Below are positions 34,225 through 46,150 of a DNA stretch of 64,000 nt, piece after piece. The DNA lies in the NCBI GenBank assembly GCA_022570795.1, contig JAKUDP010000013.1:1-64000 (forward strand), in the 5' to 3' direction. This stretch comes from Sphaerulina vaccinii. Taxonomy: Eukaryota > Ascomycota > Dothideomycetes > Mycosphaerellales > Mycosphaerellaceae. The stretch's first letter is position 1. Each line of letters opens with the position of its first letter. The position numbers were made by a program, and so were the translations under genes. The notes below the pieces were generated by a model. The model searched no databases. It was not told the origin of the DNA and worked only from the letters and a program-made list of their open reading frames with translations.

Positions 34225-34905
34225 GTTGAGCACGATCAGGGGAACTGTGTACGAAAGGTCGATTTGCGCATCGATGTCGCTCGAGAGAATGAGCATGTAC
34301 CTACATCCCTTCTACCCCGCTGTCGAAAACCGTTACTCGGGAAGTCAAGAAGTCTGCTGCGACATATGAGAACCTCCATCTTGACCTGGACAAAGCGCAG
34401 TATGGCATGCCTCCAGCACGTCTAATCTTCTCTTCGTACGCGATATACTCCTCTTCCCGGTCGCACCAAGATAACCTCTCCCTGGCACTGTTGGTTGGAC
34501 GTACAGTGCATGGAATGGCTCCATCATCATGATCAAATCGCTCGATGCGAATCCTCGCCAAGCCAGCATCCACATTCACTCTGTACACCATGATGGCTTA
34601 GGTGACGCTAGCAAGAGCGACGCTGGCAAACCAAGTCCCTCGGGAGATTCTGGCACTCAATTATCAATCAAGTGATGGCGACTTACAAGGCAAGACAAGC
34701 GATAGATCGACTCGAAATTGTCACCAGTGCGCAGCAAGGGAGATAGTCTCTGGTTGGAATTTCGGCCACGACTAGATATCGGACGTTATATAGTAGGCTT
34801 CACGCCTCTATCATTGAGCAGCCCAAGCAAAGCGCCAACGCCCGTCAATGAATCAATCAATCAATCCTCTCAGGCTACCGTTTTCACTTCCGCTCGTCTT
34901 GCAGC
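34225..34905. other. Intergenic, nothing identified
   Basis: Sequence between two converging genes; a TCAA microrepeat near 34,850-34,866. No gene supported. Confidence 0.45.
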
Positions 34906-35421
34906 TCAGTCAGTGGAATCACCTGATGATGATGATGAACCTCCCCCAATCAATCCTCCCAGACCTCCTCCAATAATAGATCCAATGCCACTTTGTCTGA
35001 CAGACAATTCGGCAGAGCCATCAGCTGATGAGCTTTCAGATGATGAGATTCCCGGACGCAAAGGCCCTGTGATGCCCCCTCCAAGCAATCCTCCAAGCAA
35101 TTGTCTAGCTGACAAGTCTGAGGAAGATGCGCCTCCTGGACGCAAAGGTCCTGTGACACCTCCAATCAATCCTCCGAGACCTCCCCCAATTTCCCCTCCA
35201 AGCCCTCCTCCAATTCCTCCCAGCATAGGGCCAAGTCCGTCTTGTCGAGCAGGGACACTTGCTTGCCCGACCACTTGCCGCGAATCGACAATAGCCACCT
35301 ATTGTTGTCCTTTGGTGAGCTCTTAGATGATAAGAAGAAGCCTTCACAGCAGACTTACAGGTGCGGCGAGAGTTGCTGTTGCGCCGATAAGGCAAGTAGT
35401 GAGGATAGTAGAGTAATGCAT
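34906..35421 (-). CDS. Small secreted Gly-rich repeat protein
   Basis: Two exons (35421-35359 and 35298-34906) with a 60-nt intron (GTAAGT donor, AATAG acceptor) give 151 residues. The first exon is exactly the signal peptide, MHYSTILTTCLIGATATLAAP. The mature part consists of imperfect modules: a GG-rich run (LGGGLGGLIGG), TGPLRPG, a Ser cluster (ASSSD or SSSES) and a recurring ARQ or VRQ. No Cys residues occur in the mature part. Such low-complexity secreted proteins may be wall-associated or surface proteins; function is unknown. No homologous family is recognised. The signal-peptide exon makes secretion quite secure. Confidence 0.7.
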
Positions 35422-36067
35422 CGCTGTTGTTGTTGCGGAGTAACTGTAGTAGTTTGTGGGTAAGGTCTTGTTGGAGTAGTGATGATATTATGGACTCTGT
35501 GAAGTAGTAGGAGATGTAGCTCACGACATGTTATATGTCGTTCGTTCTGTTGACTACTGACGATCTTCTTTGAGTACGTGACGTCGCGAAGAGCTGGAAT
35601 GTCCTGATTAGGTAGAATCAACTTTGATATGTCGTTGTGATCTGCAACGATCTGCGTACCTGCTCTCACGCTTGATGGTCTACTATACCGCCCGATGCAA
35701 TGATCCTGTGCTTCACTGTGGTTGTGAAAGTGACTAGCTAAGTCGTTAGGTGGGAACGCAATCCCGAGAATGTAGTGCGATGAGAGGAGAGGGTAGGCAA
35801 GGTCGTTGTCAGCTCTCCAAAGCTCGGCATGGTCTACGCTGCTCGACGGAAAGCTGCGTCGGCTATCCACATTAGTTGTGAGCTCAGAGTTGATGGAAGT
35901 CGCATTCGATGCGTCTTGAGTACAAATGACCTATGTGCATATGTTCAGTAGCTTTACAGTACACTTTCCCACCAACGCCTTGCTCGAGAAGCAGAACCCA
36001 ATAAACACTTTTGTTGCCACCGATTTCCGCTCGCTATGCATCCAAAACATACCACGTCCACTCCTGT
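35422..36067. other. Intergenic, nothing identified
   Basis: Holds the promoter of the Gly-rich protein gene and the 3' flank of the MFS gene. ACT/ACA-rich 5' leader sequence near the gene, nothing else. Confidence 0.5.
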
Positions 36068-37810
36068 TCAAGCAGTTCCATAGCCCTCATGTCCATGTGG
36101 CCTGTTGACCTCCGCTCCATTAGCTCCTGGCATCAATCTCTCCCTCGCATTCTCAGCCTCCTCCCGAACCAAATCCTTCTGCAATGTCACACTCTTCCTC
36201 CAGACATAGCCTACCAGCACCACGCCAACTGTCAGTGCGATAGTCAACAGAATCGCGTTGACAGGTCTCGGGTCATTGTCAAAAGTCTTATGCGTAGCAG
36301 CATCCAGAGCGGCTTGCATGAAGTTGAAGAGCCCAGCCAAGCAGATAATTGCACCATAAACCTTTCCGAAAGTTTGGAAGCCGAAGACCTTTGCCGCATA
36401 ATCCGACACAGCGGTATAGTATAATGGTCGATATACGACGAAGAGTATGACATTGGCGTAAGCAGCCCACATGCTCTCTACTAGGCCGAAAGCTCCGATC
36501 GCTGTTGCAATTGTCACCAACAATCCCAGTGTGAAAGGTGTAGAAGTGTGGTCGAGTACGTAGCCAATGAATGGGACAGAGATGACTCCTCCCAGAGGAA
36601 GCGCGACATCAAAGAAGTCGTTTACCTGGACGGCTTTGCTGTGGGAGTGGAACATTTCAGAATACTGCGTCCTGACCGTGGCGACGAAGTAGTTGATGCG
36701 CAGCATCTGTACTACCGTGAACAAGGTGATGAGGACCCACCACGGGCTCGCAATCTGCTGCAGTACGGTCTTGCCATGCATGGCTCCAAAGACGCCGGAA
36801 ACCTGGGCTTTGGCTTCTTCTTGCTTGGTGATGGTTTCCTCTGCGGTCCTCGCATCCTTGGATCCAAGGAGAGTGTTGATCTCTGTGGCGATGCTCTCGC
36901 GGTGTTCGCGGCGGGAGGTCTGGCGACCCAAGCGTTCATTGTCATCTGATATGTCGGAGTCGGAATCATGGACGTCGAGTGTGGTGTCTTCTGCTTGTTG
37001 CACGAGCTCGCCAACTGTCTTGTAAGACTGGCCAGGCATTATCGTGACTTGAGCAATGAAGATCAGGACGGGGACGATGAGGTAGATAAGGAAGAACTTC
37101 TTGGTGTTGAAGCTGGCGTGTGTGCCTTGGTACAGTAGACGGTAGGCCAGGAAGACGGCACTACTCGTATCGAAGGCTCCAGTGAGTAGTGCGAGTATCA
37201 GTCCTGAACGTTGTGGGAAGGTGTTACTCAGCTGGAAAGAGGAGATGAATATGAATGGTCCTCCAAGCGCCAGAAAGAGGTAACCAGGAATGTAAGCATC
37301 GAATGCATGTGACAAGTCTGCTGCGAATGCGAGAAAGAGTGCACCCACGAAAAGAAAGACACAGCCCATGATGCTTGCAATTCGTGGCCCAAATCGATCG
37401 AGTACCCAACCCACAGGCAGTGCGCAGACGTTCGTGCTGACAGCTGCGACAGTGAACATCAGATTCAGCCGCAACTCCTGCCCATAGCACACCCATACAC
37501 CTTCATCGAGCTCATCTTGCGTGCACTGGTCCTTGTACACTCCCTCATCGATGAACACTGGCTTGATCGCCGCGAAGCCAAAGACCGTGCCTGCTGCGAA
37601 CAAGCAGTACAACACAGCCACAGCCACCTGTGCTATTCGCTTGCTCTTGCTGACCTCTATCGCTGCCACTGGAGGATCGATCTGTATCGCTGGGTCACTC
37701 CATTCTCCTACAGGGTTGAAGGAGAGCTTTCGTCGCTCCGAACCAGAGGGAGACTGTGTCCGCCATCGGTTCAAATCTTCCATCGAAGAACGTCGTTCGA
37801 ACATGGCCAT
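36068..37810 (-). CDS. MFS transporter, FMP42/SLC43-like
   Basis: 580 residues without introns, with about twelve membrane helices in two halves. A cytosolic N-terminus of about 55 residues precedes the first helix (VAVAVLYCLFAAGTVFGFAAI). The MFS loop motif appears as GWVLDRFGPRIASIMG after helix 3. A long acidic central loop (EDTTLDVHDSDSDISDDNE) separates the halves. The C-terminal half includes VVYRPLYYTAVSDYAAKVFGFQTFGKVYG, characteristic of yeast Fmp42 and the SLC43 (LAT3-like) family. SLC43 members carry neutral amino acids, but the fungal substrate is unknown and FMP42 was named from mitochondrial proteomics. Plasma or vacuolar membrane is equally possible. Confidence 0.85.
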   Translation of the reverse strand: MAMFERRSSMEDLNRWRTQSPSGSERRKLSFNPVGEWSDPAIQIDPPVAAIEVSKSKRIAQVAVAVLYCLFAAGTVFGFAAIKPVFIDEGVYKDQCTQDELDEGVWVCYGQELRLNLMFTVAAVSTNVCALPVGWVLDRFGPRIASIMGCVFLFVGALFLAFAADLSHAFDAYIPGYLFLALGGPFIFISSFQLSNTFPQRSGLILALLTGAFDTSSAVFLAYRLLYQGTHASFNTKKFFLIYLIVPVLIFIAQVTIMPGQSYKTVGELVQQAEDTTLDVHDSDSDISDDNERLGRQTSRREHRESIATEINTLLGSKDARTAEETITKQEEAKAQVSGVFGAMHGKTVLQQIASPWWVLITLFTVVQMLRINYFVATVRTQYSEMFHSHSKAVQVNDFFDVALPLGGVISVPFIGYVLDHTSTPFTLGLLVTIATAIGAFGLVESMWAAYANVILFVVYRPLYYTAVSDYAAKVFGFQTFGKVYGAIICLAGLFNFMQAALDAATHKTFDNDPRPVNAILLTIALTVGVVLVGYVWRKSVTLQKDLVREEAENARERLMPGANGAEVNRPHGHEGYGTA

Positions 37811-39871
37811 TACTGCAGCTGACTTCTCAGCTGGCTATGCCAGCTATTATAGCTAGTGCTAGCCTCCTCGTCTCAAAGTGCTATTCCTGCACGAAGCACG
37901 CCTCGTGATGGACCGAACCCCGCTGGCGCGTAGCTGTTCCTGGGATGACGCGATGAAATCACGTACTCGTGTCTCGTAACGTGGCCGAGTATAAGCGCTT
38001 GGTATATAAGTATGACTTGACGCAATAACGACTGTGCTTGTAGTAGTGATGTATGATTAGTAGTAGTGAGTAGATGCGGTATGCGCAAAGACACGGTTGA
38101 AAGAGAAGAAGGCTCGCTCCCGAGCCATGCAGAGCCGAATTTCCTGGTCTGGTCACTTTGTGATAAGATAAGAAGCCATTGCCTACCGCTGAGTGGCTGG
38201 GAGCGCCATCAGGCTTGAGTCAGGAACATCGACGCGTCCAGACGGGTCTCTGATGGAGACGTGATGTGCGAAGTGGAGCGAAGAAGTGAAGTCTTTTCAA
38301 GAAAGATGGACGTTGCCCTTGCCTTGTTCTCATACGACTATCGGAGGTCGGCTACTTCGGCGAGAGGCTGCTAGCTTCTTCCCTTGTTCTGACTTCTTGC
38401 CACGACATCAACATGACAAAAATGACACGAACATGACAGTGTTATGTGAGCACTCAAATCTGCTGCGGCTTGGGAACCTTACGATAGACGAATACGTGCA
38501 GCGGCCGCAGACTCGCGAAACATCGCTGATTCCTATCGTACTTTTTTTCAAATGCTAGAAGGAAAGTCGTCTTGGCCCGCATATGAGCTCAGAATGGGTA
38601 CGCATGGACAGTCATGTTCTGACACGATGATGAGAACGTGGCCTTTGTCTACGAAGACCCAGCCGTGAAAGGTATGCTGATACGCCCGAGCTTGTGCGAG
38701 AAACGACGAGGAGGGTGCTCCAGGCACATCAAGGGACGCGGGTAATGCGACAAGAAGTTGACACCCGGATGATTACTCTATTCGACCTCCAAACGATACT
38801 CCAGCTTGAGAGCGGTTCGGTCGAGGCGAGTCTTGCTATCTCGACATAGGTTGATGCATCTCCGATCCTCAGACTCCAGCCAGAAAGCTTCAGTTGTCTT
38901 CTTCCTCTTGAGAGTGGGATGCCCAATGGTCTTGCAGAAGTGTTGTCCAACGGCCTTTGATCTCGATACAATGTGTGCCGAGGATCTCTTCGTCGTGCGC
39001 AAGATCTGTCGAAGAACAACTGCTCACAAGCAGGGTAAACCATGAGACGGCGGAGCAAACCAAAGCTTCATGCAGTGCCCGCAAAGCCATAACCTTTATT
39101 CGATCTGTGCCCTCATTCGGAACGAATGCGTGCTAGGGTTAGGTAATGCCTTACGGTGAGAAGATCAGAAAGCAAGATCTATCCCAACTTCGAAGCATGG
39201 GAATAGGCTGATTACATCCAGTCGAAGAACATTGTGCACTACTCATGCTTATGCAGGCGAGAGTGTTGGCGTCGAAGAACCTGCTGTAGATCACGGCAAA
39301 ACATACCATATCGTCCGCTCTATCCTTGCCAGGCACTCGTTCGGCACTCGTTCGACAGTTGTTCGAGACCGTGGCATAAGAGATCGATGACGACGTTCGG
39401 CGATGTGCTCATGGTTCTCCTCCCGGCAGTCGCCCAAGCTCGAACGCGCACTGTTGCTGAAGAGCGCATTGAGTTACTTGAAGAAGCATCGTGACTTGCT
39501 GAAGACCGCTTTGAGTTGTTGGAAGCCAGGAACATGGAGCTGCTTTCCAGGCCGTGCGGAACCTTCCTTTCCACGTGCGAGCTTGGTCATTGGCTAGCAA
39601 CCAGGATGGCTTGCCTAATATGACTTTGACAGACTTCAAACAGCCTCACAACAAGTTCAGCAACACCTCGTATGCCGCGTGTTGTGGCAGCGCAAGTGCC
39701 GCCGCAGGCCAATGCAGGAACAGTAAGCTGTAGCCAAGGCCTGCGAGCAGCAGCAGCATAAAGCTCGAAGGATCGCTCGCAGTCTTCTCCGTCCAGCTTC
39801 AAGCACCGCGATCGATCAAGAGCTTCAACTCACAGAAAGGCAAAAGCTTCACACTCAAACATCATCTCACC
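37811..39871. other. Long intergenic region, nothing identified
   Basis: About 2 kb. Holds the promoter of the MFS gene at its left end and of the secreted protein at its right end. ORFs in between are short and overlap on both strands; none is convincing. Confidence 0.45.
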
Positions 39872-40378
39872 ATGACGAAGCTCAGCCAGCTCGCAGCCCT
39901 TGTGGCCTGCGTCCTCCCTCTCATCGGTGCCGTTCCACAAGGCACCAATAAGGCACCAGCAGCAGCAGGAATGGCAGACACATACAAAGCCTCCACACCA
40001 CCAGCATCTGGCTACGGAAGCTCAAACCTCCCAGCCGCCGTCCCAGGCACTGGAATGTCAACTACAGATACTTCAACCACCGACATGACTGGTGGCAAGA
40101 CAGACACATCTATGACACCACCCACAACAGACACTTCCATGTCTCCTCCAACAGCTGGAAAAGCGGAAACTTACTCACCAGCGCCTCCGCCATCAACTGA
40201 ACCGATGCCTCCTCCAATGGATAACAGCACCGATAGCATGCCACCGAGCCCACCACCTATGAGTAACACGACAAACGCTACGATGCCAATGGGAAAGGAG
40301 GTCATCGAGACTATGGCGACTTGTCTTACAATCTGCTTGAATGTTCCTGGGGCGGCGAGCAGGATGATGAAGTACTAG
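39872..40378 (+). CDS. Small secreted Thr/Pro/Ser-rich protein
   Basis: 168 residues, intronless. A clear signal peptide (MTKLSQLAALVACVLPLIGA, cleavage near AVPQG) is followed by a low-complexity mature part. This contains repeats like TTDTSTTDM, TDTSMTPPTTDTSMSPPT and PPSTEPMPPPMDNSTDSMP, likely O-mannosylated, with a few NxT/S sites (NST, NTT, NAT). Two Cys lie near the end (TCLTICLN). No GPI signal is evident. It may be a wall or mucin-like surface protein; no family is recognised. Confidence 0.7.
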   Translation: MTKLSQLAALVACVLPLIGAVPQGTNKAPAAAGMADTYKASTPPASGYGSSNLPAAVPGTGMSTTDTSTTDMTGGKTDTSMTPPTTDTSMSPPTAGKAETYSPAPPPSTEPMPPPMDNSTDSMPPSPPPMSNTTNATMPMGKEVIETMATCLTICLNVPGAASRMMKY

Positions 40379-40563
40379 TTAAGAAGAAAAGCCCAGCTGG
40401 GATGGTGAAGATGAAATGAGTTTATGAGGTCACGGTCGTTACGAAGAATAGATGAAAACGTCCGGAGTGGCAAATTGTAGTAATCATACCACTCTCTACA
40501 TACAATGCATTGCTTGCTGATCATCAATCTTCTCTTCGGCATCTTCAATCTGTGCTTGCGCTT

Positions 40564-41226
40564 TCACTTTTTCATGGCCTTCTCTTTATCCCTCTCAGCC
40601 CTAGAGTACTCCCCCATCTTCTCAATCTCCTGAAGTACGCTCTCCATATCGAGCATCTCCAAGCCCCGGCCCTCATTCATTTCCTGCAGCTCCTTCTTCA
40701 TCTCCTCGGCTCCCTTCATGAACTCATCCCACGAAGCCTCCTCCGGCTCATCTGACCTCACTCTTTGGCCTGGATTCTGCGCATGAGCCCGAGCAAGGAG
40801 CTGGTCCGCTTCATCCTCATCTGTGGTAGCTTCTGAATCGGCCTCTGGCGAAGTCTGACCAGCGAAAGGACTCTTTGATGGCTTGGTGACCGGCGTGCTT
40901 TCGAAGGTCCTTCTGTTCTTTGCCAAGATCTTCTCGAGAATGCCTGGATTCTGCGCACGGGATCGGGCGAGAAGAGCAGCATCTTTGAGTCCTTGGTGCG
41001 CCTCATCCTCATCTGTGGTAGCTTCTGAGTCGGTCTCTTGGAAAGGTTGACCAGCAAATGGGCTCTTCAGCGGCTTGGTAGCCGGCTTGCTGTCGGAGAT
41101 GCCTCTGTTGTCTGCCTTCATTTTCATTTCATCGAGGAACTCCCGGTGACCAGCAAGCTTGGTGTTGTAATCGTCGAGTGTCTTTTGCAGACCAGCAGCT
41201 GTCTCCTTGGTCTGGTCGTTCTCCAT
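40564..41226 (-). CDS. Acidic protein with two internal repeats, function unknown
   Basis: 220 residues from ATG 41,226 (MENDQTKETAAGLQ). The frame is open further upstream but that part resembles leader. The protein is highly charged. Residues 44-95 and 108-153 are two copies of a unit: T-KP-x-KSPFAGQ, then E-x-DSEATTDEDEA and LLARxxAQNPG. Predicted helices flank them: an N-terminal coiled-coil-like part (KTLDDYNTKLAGHREFLDEMK) and a C-terminal Glu/Lys-rich helix. SP and TP sites next to acidic residues could be phosphorylated by CDK or CK2. There is no signal peptide, so it is intracellular. I do not recognise the family. Confidence 0.55.
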   Translation of the reverse strand: MENDQTKETAAGLQKTLDDYNTKLAGHREFLDEMKMKADNRGISDSKPATKPLKSPFAGQPFQETDSEATTDEDEAHQGLKDAALLARSRAQNPGILEKILAKNRRTFESTPVTKPSKSPFAGQTSPEADSEATTDEDEADQLLARAHAQNPGQRVRSDEPEEASWDEFMKGAEEMKKELQEMNEGRGLEMLDMESVLQEIEKMGEYSRAERDKEKAMKK

Positions 41227-43572
41227 AGCTCCGTGATCTGGCGAAACTGGACTGGCTGTGATCTCAGGAGCGTAGAGAGAGAGAGCAGATAGAAGAGATG
41301 TGCTGGAAGTTGTTGTTGTAGTCTGTTGATCAGCCGACGCAGAAGAAACAATAAACTTGACCAGAAGAAAGCGGTCGATAATGCACGGAGCCGTGAGAGA
41401 CGGAAGAAACCAGACACACCTACCTGTCTTTTGCTGTCTGTCTTGAGACTCGAATGCTCTGTGTCCGCGATCAGATTCTCCGAAATACAGATCTTGATAA
41501 CAATGTCGCGACCAAAGAGTGGTTCGCTTGTGCATTAGCGTATGTACATCCACTAGCGCCAGAAGATGCGAGACTCTCTGAGCCTGGACGTCTCCCAGCA
41601 TAATTGGCTTCTCTTTTACCAGTCGCCGAGTGACCGGCTTGCAGACTTTACATAGAAGCCGTAGAAGGAATTGGATGATTGTTCACATCGACAATAGTCG
41701 AAGGCACGTTCAGTCGTCAGAGCCGCAAGCGTCGATTTGCTGCCGTGCTCATGGACTATTGCGAATGGGCTAGATCTCTGTTGTCGTTGTTCGATGGTCG
41801 CTTTGCCTAGTGATACTGTCAGCGCTGATGCCGTGGTATGCTGTCAATCGCAGTGCAACGAGTGCAGTGAAGCGTGACATCCCTCATCGACTGATGCATG
41901 GGTGAAATGGCAGCCCGAAGCTTTCGACTTCCTTCTCACGTTGCTCTTGTCAGCTCGCACTTGTCTAGCATGACATTGACCGACAACAGCCCCTGAATTG
42001 ACACAAAGGTGAGAACGACAGATAGCACACCGCAAGACCATCCAGGACGAGGTGGAGCTGCCGCGTGAAGCACTGTTGACATTGCTGATCTGGGGCGTCG
42101 ACAGTCACAAATCACGAGTGCCCCCATCCTCATCATCGTCCTCATTCTCAGCCGTATACCCGCTTCGCTTATAGCATCCTTTGCGGCTTTCGACGAAACG
42201 GCCTGGGAGTCGCGTGCGTTGTGGCCAGGGCCATACCACGCCAACAACAACATCACAGTCATGCTCGCCAACAAGCCGGCTCACGCTTCAAAGATCTCAG
42301 TTGAACACAAGGTCTTGCCCATGGGGCGGTCGTGTCGCCGGGTCATTGGACGAAGACCTGGAAGTGGACATCACTTGCCTGCGGGCTTCAGGATAGCGAG
42401 TACGAACAGCAGCCGTCCGAGGCGGTCATGAACCATGAGTGACCATCATGACTGAAGACGAACAGAAGAGCTGGTACAGTGGTGTCATACTCTCAAATTC
42501 GAGAACTTTCGCTCATGACCCATGTGCTCCTCGTGTATGACACGCACCGCTACAGACTGTTCCCTGTCTGCCGGCGAGCAGATGAGCAGTGCAGTCTGTG
42601 CCTGCAGGCAGGAAGACTGAACCTGCTCCCAAGAGACTCATCAGTCGAAAGAAGAAGGCCGCAGCCTCGAATTACATCTCGGACTATTGACGAAACCATC
42701 AGTCGCTTCGCTGAACCTGGCCCGGTAGACAAGTGAGTGCAACGAACACTGTGTCTTCGAAGATCAGGAACTTCCACCGTACTGACGGAAGATCATCGAC
42801 AGATGACAGTCCCTACGGCCAAGCTCGGCATTTTAGCGAATGCTTCCAAGTAGAATGCTCAAATGGCGCAGCACGTTCCTGGCGGGGTGGTCGACAGACA
42901 GACAGACGCCAAGCGGGGGTAGTGCTTGATTGATTGGCCGGGACGGCTCGTCTGATCGTATCGTCCACAATCCGACTAATTACTGCTTGTCTGTACTGTC
43001 TGTACTGGCGACTAGGTTCTTGGCGGCGGTGCGGCTCGAAAAGTGGGTCTATACAATCTCCGAGGGCTCTCCGCTACTACCCTCGTAGCAGGCTAGTACA
43101 CGCAGACAGACAGACAGACAGCGAGCTTCCGCTTGTTTGTACTGCCGTTTTCGAGGTCTCCGCTTGATTGTACTACGCTGATCAAACAGTACAGTACGTA
43201 CTGAGGTGTACTGACCATCGACCACCCTGGTTCCTGGTCACCTCGACCACTATCCTGTCGACGAGAACGACAGCCAGACGCAGGCCAACCAGCCCACCTC
43301 TACAGACTTCAGTGCAGCCTTTGTAGCTGCGTATGGGACCTCTGGTTATGCAGGATGCCGCGTGCTTTGCACTAAAGCACAGGTTGGTCAAACTTCACCA
43401 CCATACTTGAAGGCTGGACTGATAGTCTTTGCAGGCATGAAGAGCATCCGGCTCGATGAATGCGCAGGAGGGCGAACACGGTAGCGCACCATTCCAAGTG
43501 CAAAGTGCTTCGTTGTAGCAAGATCGTCAAGGTCGCCACTACTCCAGGTTACCGACATCTTCACCATCACCG
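41227..43572. other. Long intergenic region with GACA microsatellites
   Basis: About 2.3 kb without a supportable gene. It contains two runs of the tetranucleotide GACA/CAGA (42,893-42,907 and 43,103-43,121). The segment between them repeats words such as TTGATTG, CTGTCTGTACTG and GCTTGT. Confidence 0.5.
43103..43121. repeat. CAGA tetranucleotide microsatellite
   Basis: About 4.5 perfect units; a second shorter run of the same unit lies 200 bases upstream. Confidence 0.8.
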
Positions 43573-46150
43573 ATGCCTCGCCCGTCGAAGAAGCAAGCTC
43601 TCCGTTTCACGGGACCAAAAGCAAGAGTCCCAGAACTCGGGACAGTTGAGCCTAGTCGACGATACTTCTCGGAAAACGGAGTTTGGACACCACGAGCAAA
43701 AGCAAAAGACGGCGAGAGCCTCAATGCTCGTTTGTTTCCTCCTTATTTCTTGGAAGCCCCTGGCTTCAAGTTCTGGAGGGGTGCTTCGACGCCCAAGGAC
43801 GGTAAGACCAACCATTTGCGGACTGCACCACATCACCAGTCGCCGTCGATGAGTAAGCACATGCTCACCTGCACATGTATACCCTCGTTCCTGGCAGTCG
43901 CGAAGTGCCGTGCCTAGCCGAGTGTACAGCAGCTGACATTCTTGAAGACCATATTTTCGCCGATTATGCACTACCAGGTGCCAGATCCGTCGTCTGCTGC
44001 CTTCGGTTCAACCACGCCACCCACGAGCTCACCTGCTTCGCCAGTTCCGTTGAGCATCACAGCAAGCCTGCTGCGATTCGAGAAGCTGGAGCAGTTCCCA
44101 CAGCGTCAGATCGCAGGCATGGACTCATCGCCATTGGCGCCAGTCGCAATGGGATCATGGTCATCTCTAGAACTTTAATACGAGCACCGACACTGGGACT
44201 CGGATCGCTCTGTAACTGCACTTCGCCAAGGACGGGAAGAATCTGTTCGAGAAGGCTATTGAAACACAGCTTCTTGCCGATCTTGAGCTCCATCTCGCAA
44301 GAGGTGACAATGCGAAGAGCAATGAGATCGATGTATTGTTTGCAGTCAAGGTCTCTCGAAAGCTCAGCGGAGAGCTAACGAATGACTCCAAGCGGTTCCA
44401 GCGTCCATCGCTTGAAGTTGAGCCGCCTGCAAGCACGATACCAGCGGATAGCAGGTCGCACATCCCGCATCTGACTGGAGTGCAGAGGCTGAGCAGCACC
44501 GGCATCGACTTCACGTTGCGATCTCGTGACAAGGTCAAGAGCAACGAGATCGATCGATACAACATCATCCCACCTGTGGCACACCAGACTGTCGAAGAAG
44601 TCGCATAGTATGTCGTCCTTGAATTGCATGAGAAAGGCTCAAGCCGCACACAGTGGCCTATTGCACAACCTCAGTCGCCCCAGCACCTCAAAGGAGAGGC
44701 ATCAAAGGCCACGTTTGAATAGCGCAGCCAGCCTACCACATGGTTGCCAGACTGGCCAGTGGTGAGTGCCAATCGGATGACCTTGGACCTCGACCAGAAA
44801 GCAGCTGGTCGATATAATTCAAACTATTGGTATTGCTGAAGTACGACATCATCGACGACAGGATTCTGCCTCCGAGCTGTCATGGAGAAGATTTCGATTG
44901 ATCGATTGGAAAGCTGATTGCTGTTGCAGCACACCGTTGCCAGATCTCATCGACCAATGTCGTACGGCTTCGCTGTGCCATCTCTCAAAGCTCTGGCTTG
45001 TGCCCTCAGAGCAGAGGTCTCTCGATGCCAGACTGATCGTTGCGGGTAATGATCGCGAGAAGTCATCTTCGAATGGCTCAACAACCGTGGCAAGATCGGT
45101 ACAGTCAAGGATGTCTTCATTGTCACTGTCAGCAAGCGCAACACCATCTGCGGCTGTGCTGTGATGTCTCGGAATACCATGGTCCTCGAGTGCCAACCGC
45201 CTTCGACGTCCAACGACAACGATGGCAGCGTGTACCCGACCAGCCTCTACCACGACTCATGTTCTGGCCTACCATACCACAAATGGGCCACTCTCTCGAT
45301 CAAGAGTTGCATCGATGCCGGTTGGGCGAGACGCACGCATCTCCTGTCACCAGTATCAGCTGTGCCAGCGGAGCAGGCGAGCGAAGTAGATTGAGGCGTT
45401 GTACAAGATCAACAGCAACAGCATCGCCAAGCACCGCAGATGCAAGGCTTCTTCAAGTGTCCGTTCGACAACTTCTGGGCAGACGTATTCCTCAGCAAGT
45501 GGATCCGCATGCACATCCCGAACTGGCACAAGATTGTCGTAGTCAGCCAAGCCCGAAAGGTACAGGAGAAATGACCGGTCTCGCAGCTCGTATGCTAGCC
45601 GCTACCTCGATGGCAAGTCCAAGAGAAACGAGGTTGACTTGAACCGATGCGCGGCCTTCATGGTTTGTCTCGAAATGCTCTTGTGATCTGCAGATAGCCT
45701 CTTGTGCTTCGCGGGAGGCTGTTTACAAGATCAACGGCAAGAACATATGCAGCAACGTCAAGGACTACAAGAAGAAGACAGGCGGCTTCTTGTCCGGCTG
45801 CTGAAGCGAGGCGAAGGACACAGGTACGTTTCTCTTGCCGGTTGGTGTCCACACCAGACTGCTCGAGATCCAGACTGATTTTTGCAGAACTCACTTGCTG
45901 CAACAAGTTCAGAAGCTCCGAAGCAGTCACGTTCCATGAACTTGCAACAACATCATCGTCCGACTACTCGAACCCCACCATGCATTCGTTCTCCGTTTTC
46001 CAGGAGCAAGCGACCCAGCAGACAGAGACACATGCTAGCAGCGTGGATGTTGATGGCTTTCCGAGAAGACGTCCAGCAGTTCGAGTTCGAGATCGAGATC
46101 GTCAAAAGTTTGCAACTGAAATCCAAAAGAACGTCACCTGGGAGTGATAT
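43573..46150 (+). pseudogene. Probable decayed or unresolved multi-exon gene, family unknown
   Basis: Protein-like segments follow one another on the + strand but in changing frames with stops between them. From 43,573 comes MPRPSKKQALRFTGPKARVP and onward to a possible donor near 43,857. At 43,945-44,177 is HYQVPDPSSAAFG and onward. At 44,217-44,605 is a segment with LFEKAIETQLLADLELHLA and two similar KSNEID motifs. At 45,063-45,393 is EVIFEWLNNRGKIGTVKDVF. At about 45,437-45,573 is FKCPFDNFWADVFLSKWIRM. At about 45,606-45,803 are KSKRNEVDLNRCAAF and VYKINGKNICSNVKDYKKK. The last one resembles LYKINSNSIAKHR at 45,398, suggesting an internal duplication. No consistent intron set joins them. 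I do not recognise a domain. Confidence 0.35.

Noticed and set aside
45040..45642. 200-residue plus-strand ORF
   Set aside because: Rich in His, Gln and Arg like an out-of-frame reading; another frame gives more natural protein sequence over the same bases.
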